From NCBI RefSeq assembly GCF_020400655.1, contig NZ_JAINRC010000027.1, positions 1 through 64,000 of the forward strand: DNA of 64,000 nucleotides, given 5' to 3'. Of this stretch, positions 53,873 through 64,000 are shown piece after piece. Under the pieces are notes generated by a model. That model made no database searches. It worked only from the letters and a program-made list of their open reading frames with translations, and was not told the origin of the DNA. How positions within the stretch are numbered: position 1 is the first letter of the stretch; every line of letters begins with the position of its first letter. Source of the DNA: Streptomyces spinosus. Its GTDB lineage: Bacteria > Actinomycetota > Actinomycetes > Streptomycetales > Streptomycetaceae. The position numbers and the translations under genes were made by a program.

Positions 53873-54221
53873 CAACCGGGCGGTGCCGCGGGCTTTCTGA
53901 GTCCGGGTCGCAGATTTCACACGGGCGACACACTTCTGCGCGCGTAGACATCGCCCGATCGCCCCGAACCGCGTAGATTCGCCGTTCTGTCCCAACTGGC
54001 CCACGTCCGATGCCCGTTACCCACTGATCGGATAACGGAATCCCCTGGACTGCATCACGGTTGCGCATACATTCGCCGTCAGCTCTGGCGGGTGATCGCA
54101 AAGACGCTGAAGACTCCCGACTCAGACATGAGGTCGAGACCTCATGCTCGATGGCAAGTCGACAAAGCCGCAATCCGCGGCAGCGCAGGCCGGTCACCAC
54201 CGGCGAGAGGGGTCGCTCACC
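53873..54221 (+). promoter_or_regulatory. Leader/promoter region of the oligopeptide transporter operon
   Basis: This 349-bp region has no independent gene. TGGACT (54046-54051), 16 nt, TACATT (54068-54073) is a weak promoter candidate. A perfect inverted repeat lies at 54127-54146. GAGAGGGG just before GTG 54222 serves as ribosome site. An in-frame ATG at 54144 falls inside the palindrome and would add 26 residues. Confidence 0.45.
54127..54146. promoter_or_regulatory. Perfect 20-bp palindrome, candidate operator of the opp operon
   Basis: CATGAGGTC and its exact complement GACCTCATG flank a 2-nt centre (GA). It sits about 54 nt downstream of the best -10 candidate and 76 nt upstream of the first opp start. 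Either a repressor operator or an RNA hairpin; the binding protein is unknown. Confidence 0.6.
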
Positions 54222-55220
54222 GTGACCGCACCGATCGAGACCACCGGGGCGGCAGCCGAGGCACAGCCGGAGGCTGTGCTGGAGGGTGCCGGTAAGGGGC
54301 AGATCGAGGGTCGTTCCCTGGGCCAGATCGCCTGGACCCGGTTCAAGAAGGACAAGGTCGCCGTCGCGGGCGGCGTCATCGTGGTCCTGCTGATCCTCGT
54401 CGCGATCCTCTCGCGTCCCATCCAGGCCGCTTTCGGGCTCGACCCCAACGCCTTCAACCAGGACCTGATCAGCCCGGACACCTCGCTGCCGAAGGGCAGT
54501 TTCGGCGGCATCAGCGCGGATCACCCGCTCGGTGTGGACCCGAAGTTCGGCCGGGACATCGCCACCCGCGTCCTGGAGGGCTCCTGGGTGTCGCTGGTGG
54601 TCGCCTTCGGCGCCACGATCCTGTCCAACGTGATCGGCGCCATCATGGGCGTCATCGCGGGCTACTACGGCGGACGGGTGGACTCGATCATCAGCCGGCT
54701 GATGGACACGTTCCTCGCCTTCCCCCTCCTGCTGTTCGCCATCTCCATCTCCGCCACCCTCCAGGGCGGCGCGTTCGGCCTGGACGGTCTGCCGCTCCAC
54801 CTGAGCGTGCTGATCTTCGTCATCGGCTTCTTCAACTGGCCCTACCTGGGCCGGATCGTCCGGGGCCAGACCCTCGCCCTGCGCGAGCGCGAGTTCGTCG
54901 ACGCCTCCCGGGGCATGGGCGCCAAGGCCCCGTACATCCTGTTCCGGGAGCTGATGCCCAACCTGGTCGGCCCGATCATCGTCTACTCGACGCTGCTCAT
55001 CCCGACCAACATCCTCTTCGAGGCGTCCCTGAGCTTCCTCGGCGTCGGCATCCAGCCCCCGCAGGCGTCCTGGGGCGGCATGCTCCGGGAGGCGGTCAAC
55101 TTCTACCAGGTCGACCCGATGTTCATGATCGTTCCTGGTCTCGCCATCTTCATCACCGTCCTGGCGTTCAACCTGCTGGGTGACGGTCTCCGCGACGCTC
55201 TCGACCCGCGCAGCCGCTGA
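54222..55220 (+). CDS. Oligopeptide ABC transporter permease, OppC/DppC type
   Basis: A 332-residue inner-membrane permease. GTG 54222 (MTAPIETTGAAAEA) is chosen for the GAGAGGGG upstream; the 26 earlier residues from ATG 54144 are unlike the family. The N-terminal ~50 residues are a variable acidic leader. Then WTRFKKDKVAVAGGVIVVLLILV starts the first of six membrane spans. The large periplasmic-side loop carries HPLGVDPKFGRDIATRVLEG, typical of OppC. The EAA coupling motif reads REFVDASRGMGAKAPYILFRELMPNLVG. Here the permease gene comes first in the operon, before the binding protein, an unusual order. Confidence 0.93.
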   Translation: MTAPIETTGAAAEAQPEAVLEGAGKGQIEGRSLGQIAWTRFKKDKVAVAGGVIVVLLILVAILSRPIQAAFGLDPNAFNQDLISPDTSLPKGSFGGISADHPLGVDPKFGRDIATRVLEGSWVSLVVAFGATILSNVIGAIMGVIAGYYGGRVDSIISRLMDTFLAFPLLLFAISISATLQGGAFGLDGLPLHLSVLIFVIGFFNWPYLGRIVRGQTLALREREFVDASRGMGAKAPYILFRELMPNLVGPIIVYSTLLIPTNILFEASLSFLGVGIQPPQASWGGMLREAVNFYQVDPMFMIVPGLAIFITVLAFNLLGDGLRDALDPRSR

Positions 55221-55277
55221 CGCCTGCCGCGGAGAGCCCGTAAATTTTTCCGATCAATGGAGGGGAAAGCGCCCATC

Positions 55278-57029
55278 ATGCGAAGGTCAGCGCTGGCCGC
55301 GATCGCGGCCATCGGCTCCGCCAGCCTGCTTCTTGCAGGTTGCAGCAAGGCCGATGACAACAAGAACGAGAACGGCACCAAGTCGGCCGGGGCCAACGCC
55401 GCGACCAAGGGCGTCGTCAACGCGTCGGACAAGAAGGGCGGCACGCTCACCTACGAGCTGTCCGACGTCCCGGACTCCTTCGACCCGGGCAACACGTACT
55501 ACGCGTACATGTACAACCTCAGCCGGCTGTGGGCCCGCCCGCTGATGACCTTCAAGCCGGGCGCCGGCCAGGAGGGCAACGCCCTCGTCCCGGACCTCGC
55601 CGCGAGCAAGGGCGTCCCGAGCGACGGCGGCAAGACCTGGACGTACAAGCTGCGTTCGGGCCTGAAGTACGAGGACGGCTCGCCGATCACCTCGAAGGAC
55701 GTCAAGTACGCCGTCGAGCGCTCGAACTTCGCGCGTGACGTGCTCTCCCTCGGCCCGAACTACTTCCAGCAGTTCCTGGCCGGCGGCGACAAGTACAAGG
55801 GCCCGTACAAGGACAAGAGCGACAAGGGCCTGTCCTCCATCCAGACGCCGGACGACACCACGATCGTCTTCCACCTGAAGCAGGCCTTCCAGGAGTTCGA
55901 CTACCTGGTCGCCGCCCCGCAGACGGCCCCGGTGCCCAAGGCGAAGGACACGGGCGTCGACTACGTCAAGCACATCGTCTCCTCGGGCTCGTACAAGTTC
56001 CAGAGCTACGCGGAGGGCCAGCAGGCCGTCCTCGTCCGCAACGAGAACTGGGACGCGAAGACGGACCCGCTGCGCAAGCAGCTGCCGGACAAGATCGTCG
56101 TCAAGCTGAAGGTCAACCCGGAGACGATCGACAAGGACGTCCTCGCGGGCAACGCGATCGACCTCGGCGGCACGGGTGTCCAGGCCGCGACGCAGGCCCA
56201 GGTCATCACCGACCCGTCGAAGAAGGCCAACACGGACAACACCTACGGTGGCCGTCTGGTCTACATGGCGATCAACACCAAGGTCGCGCCGTTCGACAAG
56301 GTCGAGTGCCGCAAGGCCGTCCAGTACGCCATCGACAAGGTCTCGGTGCAGACCGCCGAGGGCGGCCCGATCCGCGGTGAGATCGCCTCCACGGTCCTCC
56401 CGCCGGACATCCCGGGCTACGCCAAGTCCGACGTCTACGCGACCACGGACAGCAAGGGTGACGCGGCCAAGGCCAAGGCGCAGCTCAAGGCCTGCGGCAA
56501 GTCCTCGATCTCGACGAACATCTCGGCCCGTTCGGACCGTCCGCAGGAGATCGACGCCGCCACGGCGATCATCAACTCGCTGAAGAAGGTCGGCATCAAC
56601 GCCACCCTCAAGCAGTACCCGTCCGGCAAGTACTTCACCGACTACGCCGGCGTGCCGAAGTTCACCAAGAAGCAGAACATCGGCCTGGAGATGATGCAGT
56701 GGGGCGCCGACTGGCCCTCCGGCTACGGCTTCCTGCAGCAGATCCTGAACGGCAAGGCGATCAGCCAGTCCGGTAACACCAACCTGTCGCAGTACGACAA
56801 CAAGGACGTCAACGCCCAGCTGTCGAAGGCGATCGGCACTCAGGACACCACCGAGCGCAACAGCCTCTACACGCAGATCGACAAGAAGGCCATGGACGAC
56901 GCCGTGCTCGTCCCGCTGACCTACTTCAAGGTCCTGCTGGCCCGCCCGCAGAACTACACCAACCTGGTTTCCACGGCGGCCTTCAGCGGTCAGTACGACT
57001 ACCTCAACATCGGCGTCGCGTCGAAGTAG
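55278..57029 (+). CDS. Oligopeptide-binding lipoprotein, family 5 solute-binding protein
   Basis: A 583-residue lipoprotein that captures peptides outside the membrane. ATG 55278 (MRRSALAAIAA) with GGAGGGG upstream; lipobox LLLAGC, Cys22. The mature protein has an Asn/Lys/Ala linker and then the SBP_5 fold: GGTLTYELSDVPDSFDPGN, ARPLMTF, WTYKLRSGLKYEDGSPITSKDVKYAVER, and VGINATLKQYPSGKYF. The high Lys/Thr content and strong codon bias (AAG, GAC, ACC) suggest high expression. A hairpin follows 28 nt after its stop, which may stabilise its mRNA over that of the permease. Confidence 0.94.
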   Translation: MRRSALAAIAAIGSASLLLAGCSKADDNKNENGTKSAGANAATKGVVNASDKKGGTLTYELSDVPDSFDPGNTYYAYMYNLSRLWARPLMTFKPGAGQEGNALVPDLAASKGVPSDGGKTWTYKLRSGLKYEDGSPITSKDVKYAVERSNFARDVLSLGPNYFQQFLAGGDKYKGPYKDKSDKGLSSIQTPDDTTIVFHLKQAFQEFDYLVAAPQTAPVPKAKDTGVDYVKHIVSSGSYKFQSYAEGQQAVLVRNENWDAKTDPLRKQLPDKIVVKLKVNPETIDKDVLAGNAIDLGGTGVQAATQAQVITDPSKKANTDNTYGGRLVYMAINTKVAPFDKVECRKAVQYAIDKVSVQTAEGGPIRGEIASTVLPPDIPGYAKSDVYATTDSKGDAAKAKAQLKACGKSSISTNISARSDRPQEIDAATAIINSLKKVGINATLKQYPSGKYFTDYAGVPKFTKKQNIGLEMMQWGADWPSGYGFLQQILNGKAISQSGNTNLSQYDNKDVNAQLSKAIGTQDTTERNSLYTQIDKKAMDDAVLVPLTYFKVLLARPQNYTNLVSTAAFSGQYDYLNIGVASK

Positions 57030-57057
57030 CAGCCCCGGAAGGCAGGTGAAGGCATTG

Positions 57058-57087
57058 GTGCCCGCGGGCTTCGCGGCCCGCGGGCAC
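57058..57087 (+). terminator. Hairpin between binding protein and permease genes
   Basis: GTGCCCGCGGGC (57058-57069) and GCCCGCGGGCAC (57076-57087) form a perfect 12-bp stem with a 6-nt loop TTCGCG. It probably acts as a partial terminator or 3' stabiliser, giving more binding protein than permease. Confidence 0.7.
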
Positions 57088-57101
57088 CAGCGCCGATCCC
57101 C

Positions 57102-58109
57102 GTGATCTCGTACATCCTCCGCCGGACGTTCGCGGCAGTGATCCTGCTGCTGGTCGTCTCCGCGGTCACCTTTGCCATCTTCTTCCTGCTGCCACGGCTC
57201 GCCGGCCAGACAGCGGATCAGCTGGCGCAGCAGTACATCGGCAAGAGCCCGTCGAAGGCGGACATCGTCGCGGTCAAGCACAACCTCGGTCTGGACCAGC
57301 CCGTCTACGTCCAGTACTGGCACTTCATCAAGGGGATCGTGGCCGGCGCCGACTACAACCTCGGGCCCACCACGGTGCACTGCGACGTACCCTGCTTCGG
57401 CTACTCCTTCAAGGACCACGTCGCGGTCTGGCCGCAGCTCACCCAGCGCATTCCGATCACCCTGTCGCTGGCCGCCGGTGCCGCCGTGCTGTGGCTCGTC
57501 TCGGGTGTGGTCATCGGTGTCATCTCCGCTCTGAAGCCACGCTCGGTCTTCGACCGCACCTTCATGGGCATCGCGCTCGCCGGTGTCTCACTGCCCATGT
57601 TCTTCACGGGGAACCTGGCGATCCTGCTCTTCGTCTTCAACTGGCCGATCTTCGGACGTGACTACGTCCCGTTCACCGAGAACCCCGAGCAGTGGGCCAA
57701 CACCCTGTTCCCCGCCTGGTGTTCGCTGGCGCTGCTGTACTCCGCCATCTACGCGCGGCTCACCCGCTCGGGCATGCTGGAGACGATGAACGAGGACTTC
57801 ATCCGCACGGCCCGCGCCAAGGGCCTGCGCGAGCGCAACGTCGTCGTCCGGCACGGACTGCGCGCGGCCCTCACCCCGATCATCACCGTGTTCGGCATGG
57901 ACCTCGGTCTGCTGCTCGGCGGTGCCGTGATCACCGAGAGCGTCTTCTCGCTGGGCGGTGTCGGCCAGTACGCGGTCCAGGGCATCACCGACAACGACCT
58001 GCCCAAGATCCTCGGCGTGACGCTGCTCGCCGCCTTCTTCGTCGTGATCGCAAACCTTGTGGTGGACGTGCTCTACGCCGCCGCCGACCCGCGGGTGAGG
58101 CTCTCGTGA
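57102..58109 (+). CDS. Oligopeptide ABC transporter permease, OppB/DppB type
   Basis: A 335-residue permease starting GTG 57102 (MISYILRRTFAAVILL). Six membrane spans; an extended loop after span 1 has IGKSPSKADIVAVKHNLGLDQPVYVQYW (the conserved LGLDxP) and two Cys in VHCDVPCFG. The coupling loop is EDFIRTARAKGLRERNVVVRHGLRAALTP. The GTGA overlap joins it to the first ATPase gene. The 15-nt gap from the preceding hairpin leaves little room for a ribosome site, so translation may depend on hairpin unfolding. Confidence 0.94.
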   Translation: MISYILRRTFAAVILLLVVSAVTFAIFFLLPRLAGQTADQLAQQYIGKSPSKADIVAVKHNLGLDQPVYVQYWHFIKGIVAGADYNLGPTTVHCDVPCFGYSFKDHVAVWPQLTQRIPITLSLAAGAAVLWLVSGVVIGVISALKPRSVFDRTFMGIALAGVSLPMFFTGNLAILLFVFNWPIFGRDYVPFTENPEQWANTLFPAWCSLALLYSAIYARLTRSGMLETMNEDFIRTARAKGLRERNVVVRHGLRAALTPIITVFGMDLGLLLGGAVITESVFSLGGVGQYAVQGITDNDLPKILGVTLLAAFFVVIANLVVDVLYAAADPRVRLS

Positions 58110-59196
58110 CCGAACTCTCCAAGACCGGTGCCGCGGTGGGCGAGCCCACCCACTCCGGCAAGGCGCCCGAAGCCTTCCTGGAGGTCCGCGACCTCAAGGT
58201 GCACTTCCCGACCGACGACGGCCTGGTGAAGTCCGTCGACGGGCTCAGCTTCTCGCTGGAGAAGGGCAAGACCCTCGCCATCGTGGGCGAGTCCGGCTCC
58301 GGCAAGTCCGTCACCTCGCAGGCCATCATGGGCCTGCACCGGCTCGGCACCCGCGGCAAGAACGTGCAGATGTCCGGCGAGATCTGGCTGGACGGCAAGG
58401 AACTGGTCTCCGCCGCCCCGGACGAGGTGCGCAAGCTCCGCGGCCGCGAGATGGCGATGATCTTCCAGGACCCGCTGTCCGCGATGCACCCCTACTACAA
58501 GGTCGGCGACCAGATCGTCGAGGCGTACCGGGTGCACCACGACGTCAGCAAGAAGGTCGCCCGCGCGCGGGCCGTCGAGATGCTCGACCGCGTCGGCATC
58601 CCCGAGCCCGCCAAGCGCGTCGACGGCTACCCGCACGAGTTCTCCGGCGGTATGCGCCAGCGCGCCATGATCGCCATGGCGCTGGTGAACAACCCCGAGC
58701 TGCTCATCGCGGACGAGCCGACCACCGCCCTCGACGTGACCGTCCAGGCGCAGATCCTCGACCTGATCCGTGACCTGCAGAAGGAGTTCGGCTCCGCGGT
58801 CATCATGATCACTCACGACCTCGGTGTGGTCGCCGAGATCGCCGACGACGTCCTCGTGATGTACGGCGGCCGGTGCGTGGAGCGCGGTCCGGCCGGCGAG
58901 GTCTTCGAACAGCCGCAGCACCCCTACACCTGGGGCCTGCTCGGCTCGATGCCCCGCATCGACCGCGAGACCTCCGAACGGCTCATCCCGGTCAAGGGCT
59001 CCCCGCCGAGCCTCATCAACGTCCCCTCGGGCTGCGCCTTCCACCCCCGCTGCCCGTACGCGGACATCCCCAAGGGGAACGTCACCCGCACGGTGCGCCC
59101 CGAGCTGGAGCAGGTGAGCACCGGGCACTGGTCCGCCTGCCACCTCTCGGCCGAGGACCGCCAGCGGATCTGGACCGAAGAGATTGCGCCCAAGCT

Positions 59197-59200
<4 letters not shown>
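58106..59200 (+). CDS. Oligopeptide ABC transporter ATPase, OppD/DppD type
   Basis: A 364-residue cytoplasmic ATPase. GTG 58106 overlaps the permease stop. Walker A GESGSGKSV, Q-loop MIFQDPLSAMHP, signature FSGGMRQRAMIAMAL, Walker B LLIADEPTTALDVT and H-loop MITHDLGVV. The C-terminal oligopeptide-specific domain keeps PHPYTWGLLGSMPR-like QHPYTWGLLGS and the Cys-containing CAFHPRCPYAD, which holds an iron-sulfur cluster in related proteins. The stop overlaps the next GTG (GTGA). Confidence 0.95.
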
Positions 59201-61020
<1,820 letters not shown>

Positions 61021-61118
61021 CACATGACAACTAGGCAAAGTCATGTACATGCCTGAGCGGGGGAGTGCAGAGTCGTCCGTGCCCGGCCACTGATCGGCAC
61101 GCTCGAAAGGGACGACAC

Positions 61119-62510
61119 ATGGCACTCTCCCGTTCGGCACGTCTGGGGGCTGTCGCGACCGCGGCAGCCTCCTTCCTCGTCGTCGCCGCCTCCTCCGCCC
61201 CCACCCCCGGCGCCCCCGGCATCGGCGACCCCTACTTCCCCCGGCTGGGCAACGGCGGCTTCGACGCCCGCCACTACGACCTGGACATCGCCTACGCCCC
61301 GGACACCGGCCGCCTGGACGGCCGTACCACCCTCACGGCCCGCGCCACCCAGACGCTCTCCTCCTTCGACCTCGACCTCCAGCAGCTGGAGGTCACCGGT
61401 GTCCGGGTCGACGGCAGACCGGCCCGGTTCACGCGCGACGGCGACGAGATCACCGTCACCCCGCGCCACCCCCTCCCCGAGGGACGGGACTTCACCGTCT
61501 CCGTGACCTACGGCGGTGTACCGCGGGCCCTCGGCGGGCCGATCATCTTCGGCTCCGACTACGGGTGGATGAAGACCCCCGACGGCGTCTTCGTCGCCTG
61601 CGAACCCAACGCCGCCTCCACCTGGTTCCCGTCCAGCGACCACCCCTCCGACAAGGCCACCTACGACATCCGCGTCAAGGCTCCCCGGGGCCTGACCGCC
61701 GTCTCCAACGGCCGGCTGGTGTCGACGTACGACAAGGGCGCCTCGACGTACACCCACTGGCGGGAGTCCAAGCCGATGGCGACCTACCTCGCCACCGCCA
61801 CCATCGGGAAGTTCGACGTGCGCACCGGGCGCACCCCCGGCGGCATCCCCGTCTACGTCGCCATCGACCCCGTGCTCAAGGACAGCAACAGCGTCGACGT
61901 GTACGCCGTCACGGCCGCCGCCACCGACTACTGGTCGCAGGTCTTCGGGCCGTACCCCTTCGAGGAGACCGGCGCGATCGTCGACGACATGCCGCAGGCC
62001 GGGTTCTCGCTGGAGGTGCAGAGCAAGCCCGCCTACTCGGCCGTGCGCAACGAGTCGACCATCGTGCACGAGCTGGCCCACCAGTGGTTCGGCGACTCGG
62101 TGAGCGTGGCCCAGTGGAAGGACACCTGGCTCAACGAGGGCTTCGCCACCTACGCCCAGTGGTTGTGGGCCGAGCACCAGGGCACCCGCAGCGCCCACGA
62201 CTCCTTCCTGGCCGGGTACGACTCCCGTCCCGCCGACTCCGCCTTCTGGCAGATCAAGGTCGCCGACCCGCAGCGGGACACGATGTTCGCCTCCGCCGTC
62301 TACCAGCGCGGCGCGATGACGCTCCAGGTGCTGCGCGAGCGGATCGGCGACACGGCCTTCTTCAAGCTGCTGCCGGCCTGGACGAAGCTCCACCGGTACG
62401 GCAACGCGGACACCGCCGACTTCATCCGCCTCGCCGAGCGCGTCAGCGGACAGCAGCTCGACGATCTCTTCGACACCTGGCTGTTCACCCCAAGGAAACC
62501 CGCCCTGTGA
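61119..62510 (+). CDS. Secreted M1 family aminopeptidase
   Basis: A 463-residue metallopeptidase. ATG 61119 (MALSRSARLGAVATAAAS) follows GAAAGGGACG; the n-region and hydrophobic stretch form a signal peptide with cleavage near SSAPTPGA. The N-terminal beta-domain (YDLDIAYAPDTGRLDGRTTLTA) precedes the catalytic domain: substrate motif in place of GAMEN is AGFSLE, then HELAHQW with His317, Glu318, His321, and the third ligand Glu340 in LNEGFATY, exact HExxHx18E spacing. It is short: the C-terminal Arm-repeat domain of full M1 enzymes is absent, as in other secreted actinobacterial forms. Next to the peptide importer, it may supply shorter peptides. Confidence 0.92.
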   Translation: MALSRSARLGAVATAAASFLVVAASSAPTPGAPGIGDPYFPRLGNGGFDARHYDLDIAYAPDTGRLDGRTTLTARATQTLSSFDLDLQQLEVTGVRVDGRPARFTRDGDEITVTPRHPLPEGRDFTVSVTYGGVPRALGGPIIFGSDYGWMKTPDGVFVACEPNAASTWFPSSDHPSDKATYDIRVKAPRGLTAVSNGRLVSTYDKGASTYTHWRESKPMATYLATATIGKFDVRTGRTPGGIPVYVAIDPVLKDSNSVDVYAVTAAATDYWSQVFGPYPFEETGAIVDDMPQAGFSLEVQSKPAYSAVRNESTIVHELAHQWFGDSVSVAQWKDTWLNEGFATYAQWLWAEHQGTRSAHDSFLAGYDSRPADSAFWQIKVADPQRDTMFASAVYQRGAMTLQVLRERIGDTAFFKLLPAWTKLHRYGNADTADFIRLAERVSGQQLDDLFDTWLFTPRKPAL

Positions 62511-62557
62511 GCCTGGCTTTGTAAGGCCCACGCACTCGGGCGGGTGAGAATGTCAGG

Positions 62558-63217
62558 GTGCAGCTCCAGCAACTCTTCAGTCCCTCCGTCCAGCACACGC
62601 TCGATGTGATCGGCATCTTCGTCTTCGCGATCTCCGGCGCCCTGCTGGCCGTGCGGAAGAACTTCGACGTCTTCGGCATCGCCGTGCTCGCCGAGGTCAC
62701 CGCGCTGGGCGGCGGGCTGTTCCGCGACCTGGTGATCGGGGCCGTACCCCCGGCCGCCTTCACGGACCTGGGGTACTTCGTCACCCCGCTGCTCGCCACG
62801 CTCGTCGTCTTCTTCCTCCATCCGCACGTGGAGCGCATCCAGGCGGCGGTGCTCGTCTTCGACGCGGCCGGCCTCGGTCTGTTCTGCGTCAGCGGTACGA
62901 CGAAGGCGTACAGCTACGGCCTCGGCCTGACCGCGTCGGCGACGCTGGGCCTCGCCACCGCCGTGGGCGGCGGTGTCCTGCGGGACGTGCTGGCCAACGA
63001 GGTGCCCTCGCTGCTGCGCTGGGACCGCGACCTGTACGCGGTGCCGGCGATGGTCGGCGCCACGATGGTCGTGCTGTGCATCCGCTACGACGTCCTGACC
63101 CCGTTCACCAGCGGGCTGGCGGTGATCACGGCCTTCGTGCTGCGCCTGCTCGCGATGCGGTTCCACTGGCGAGCGCCGCGCGCGTGGAACCGCCGGTCGA
63201 CGGTGACCGAGGAGTAG
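62558..63217 (+). CDS. TRIC-like/UPF0126 cation channel family protein
   Basis: A 219-residue polytopic membrane protein with about seven hydrophobic helices. It contains two repeats of three helices each, with the paired motifs EVTALGGGLFRDLVIGAVPP and ATAVGGGVLRDVLANEVPS; GGG-x-x-RD is the hallmark of prokaryotic TRIC channels (trimeric, K+-conducting). GTG 62558. The conserved signature is intact in both repeats. A C-terminal Arg-rich tail overlaps the convergent esterase gene. Physiological role in bacteria is not settled. Confidence 0.9.
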   Translation: MQLQQLFSPSVQHTLDVIGIFVFAISGALLAVRKNFDVFGIAVLAEVTALGGGLFRDLVIGAVPPAAFTDLGYFVTPLLATLVVFFLHPHVERIQAAVLVFDAAGLGLFCVSGTTKAYSYGLGLTASATLGLATAVGGGVLRDVLANEVPSLLRWDRDLYAVPAMVGATMVVLCIRYDVLTPFTSGLAVITAFVLRLLAMRFHWRAPRAWNRRSTVTEE

Positions 63218-64000
63218 CCCCGGGAGCCCTCCCGGCGACCGAGGTGTCCCGGCCCCTGGCGTGGCCCTGGCCCATCTGGAGGGTCAGCCAGCGGAAGACG
63301 GTGTCGACCTGCGGACGCCACAGTGCCATGGTGTGACCGCCCGCGCTGCTCGGCAGGAACACCACCCGCACGGTGGTCGGCGCCTTGGCGACGGACTCCA
63401 GGGCCATGCCCGCCTGGTAGCCGTCGCCGGACTCGCCGGAGAGGTACAGCGCGATCGGGGGCGGCACGGCCTCGTGCCTGAGCAGCAGATAGGGGTTGTT
63501 CGCGGCGCGCAGGGCGGGGGTCTGGGCGGCGAGGGAGGCGCGCTCGCCGATCGGGTCGTTGTAGCCGGACATGCCCACGGCGGCCCGGTACCGGCCGGGG
63601 TGGGCCACGGCGAGCTTCACCGCGCAGTGCGCGCCCGCCGAGTACCCGGCCACCGCCCAGCCCCGCGGGGCGGGCTGGGCCCGGAAGTTGTCCACGACCA
63701 TCTTCGGGACGTCGACGCTGAGCCAGCTGTCGGCGTCGACCTGCCCCGGGATGTTGGCGCAGCCCGTGTCCACGCCGGCCAGCAGGTTGGTGCGCGGGGC
63801 GACGAGGATGAACGGCGCCACCCGGCCGCTCCTCATCAGCGGCAGCAACTGCTCGTGCGCCTTGAGCGACCCGAACCACGCCTTCGCGGAACCGGGGTAG
63901 CCCGGCAGCAGCTCGACCACGGGGAACCTCTTGTTCCGGTAGGCCGGTTCGCCGTACTGCGGCGGCAGCCAGACGTAGACCTCGGCGTTCACGCCGGAGA
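63126..64000 (-). CDS. Alpha/beta-hydrolase esterase (esterase D/mycolyltransferase-like), partial
   Basis: At least 291 residues; the 5' end runs past the right edge. The frame includes YVWLPPQYGEPAY, FPVVELLPGYPGSAKAWFG, ILVAPRTNLL, the nucleophile elbow VAGYSAGAHCAVKLA (Ser in GYSAG), Asp region SGESGDGYQAG, and the His in SAGGHTMALWRPQVD. This is the FrmB/antigen-85-like esterase group, usually exported or membrane-anchored with N-terminal helices that would be outside the window. The last ~31 codons overlap the convergent TRIC-like gene; the Arg/Ala-rich end may be an extension past the true fold. Confidence 0.82.
   Translation of the reverse strand, partial: SGVNAEVYVWLPPQYGEPAYRNKRFPVVELLPGYPGSAKAWFGSLKAHEQLLPLMRSGRVAPFILVAPRTNLLAGVDTGCANIPGQVDADSWLSVDVPKMVVDNFRAQPAPRGWAVAGYSAGAHCAVKLAVAHPGRYRAAVGMSGYNDPIGERASLAAQTPALRAANNPYLLLRHEAVPPPIALYLSGESGDGYQAGMALESVAKAPTTVRVVFLPSSAGGHTMALWRPQVDTVFRWLTLQMGQGHARGRDTSVAGRAPGATPRSPSTGGSTRAALASGTASRAGAARRP

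Noticed and set aside
55287..57419. 710-codon minus-strand frame opposite the oligopeptide-binding protein
   Set aside because: Composed mainly of Val/Leu/Arg/Asp shadow codons from the strongly biased plus-strand gene.

Overview
ORGANISM. The window looks like core chromosome of a Streptomyces or a close relative. G+C is very high with strong third-position G/C, GTG starts are common, and many gene pairs overlap by 4 bp (ATGA or GTGA). Gene content is typically actinobacterial: a GlgE/GlgP/GlgX glycogen-maltosyl set, SigE-family ECF sigma factor, Ser/Thr/Pro-rich exported proteins, Ig-YkuD lipoproteins and an SseB-like pair. From memory, the order glgE/glgP ... glgX ... enoyl-CoA hydratase ... 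sdaA-glyA-gcvH-gcvT ... opp resembles the S. coelicolor SCO5443-SCO5480 region; this was not checked. I saw no tRNA, rRNA, CRISPR array, integrase or transposase. LAYOUT. (1) 1-8.9 kb: divergent glycogen genes glgE (cut by the window edge) and glgP, with a two-gene module between them. The module is a small acidic protein overlapping a 1,573-residue protein that joins a caspase-like domain, an unrecognised helical middle, an HSP90/GHKL ATPase domain and seven helical repeats. (2) 9.0-15.3 kb: a polymorphic-toxin operon on the minus strand: SseB-like protein, WXG-like partner, Rhs/YD toxin with a C-terminal Ntox28-like tip, and a CdiI-like immunity protein. (3) 15.4-20 kb: a DUF1990 protein and two tandem secreted M4 metalloproteases whose upstream regions share a bipartite motif. 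(4) 20.3-27.8 kb: two divergent, two-gene ABC exporters, each with asymmetric ATP sites. (5) 27.8-32 kb: alpha/beta hydrolase, membrane mannosyltransferase plus GT2 glycosyltransferase, and an ECF sigma factor with a membrane-anchored partner. (6) 32-45 kb: glgX, two L,D-transpeptidase lipoproteins, enoyl-CoA hydratase, ATPase, deacetylase-like/beta-propeller lipoprotein pair, GNAT, MerR regulator, EF-hand protein, orphan ABC ATPase and an NADP oxidoreductase. (7) 44.7-51.2 kb: GH25 muramidase, PI-PLC and the one-carbon operon gcvT-gcvH-glyA-sdaA behind a tandem glycine riboswitch. (8) 51.3-64 kb: P-loop kinase, two SseB-like proteins, a five-gene oligopeptide ABC importer whose last ATPase carries a 255-residue acidic tail, M1 aminopeptidase, TRIC-like channel and an edge-truncated esterase. 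HOW THE PARTS FIT. Most genes are housekeeping: storage carbon, glycine/serine one-carbon metabolism, peptide uptake and cell-wall remodelling. Two accessory modules stand out. The caspase-HSP90 pair is predicted to be a suicide-type defence or conflict system (by family knowledge). The Rhs toxin-immunity operon is predicted to act in contact-dependent competition through a type VII-like export route. The best candidate for an undescribed system is the caspase/HSP90/helical-repeat protein with its overlapping small partner.
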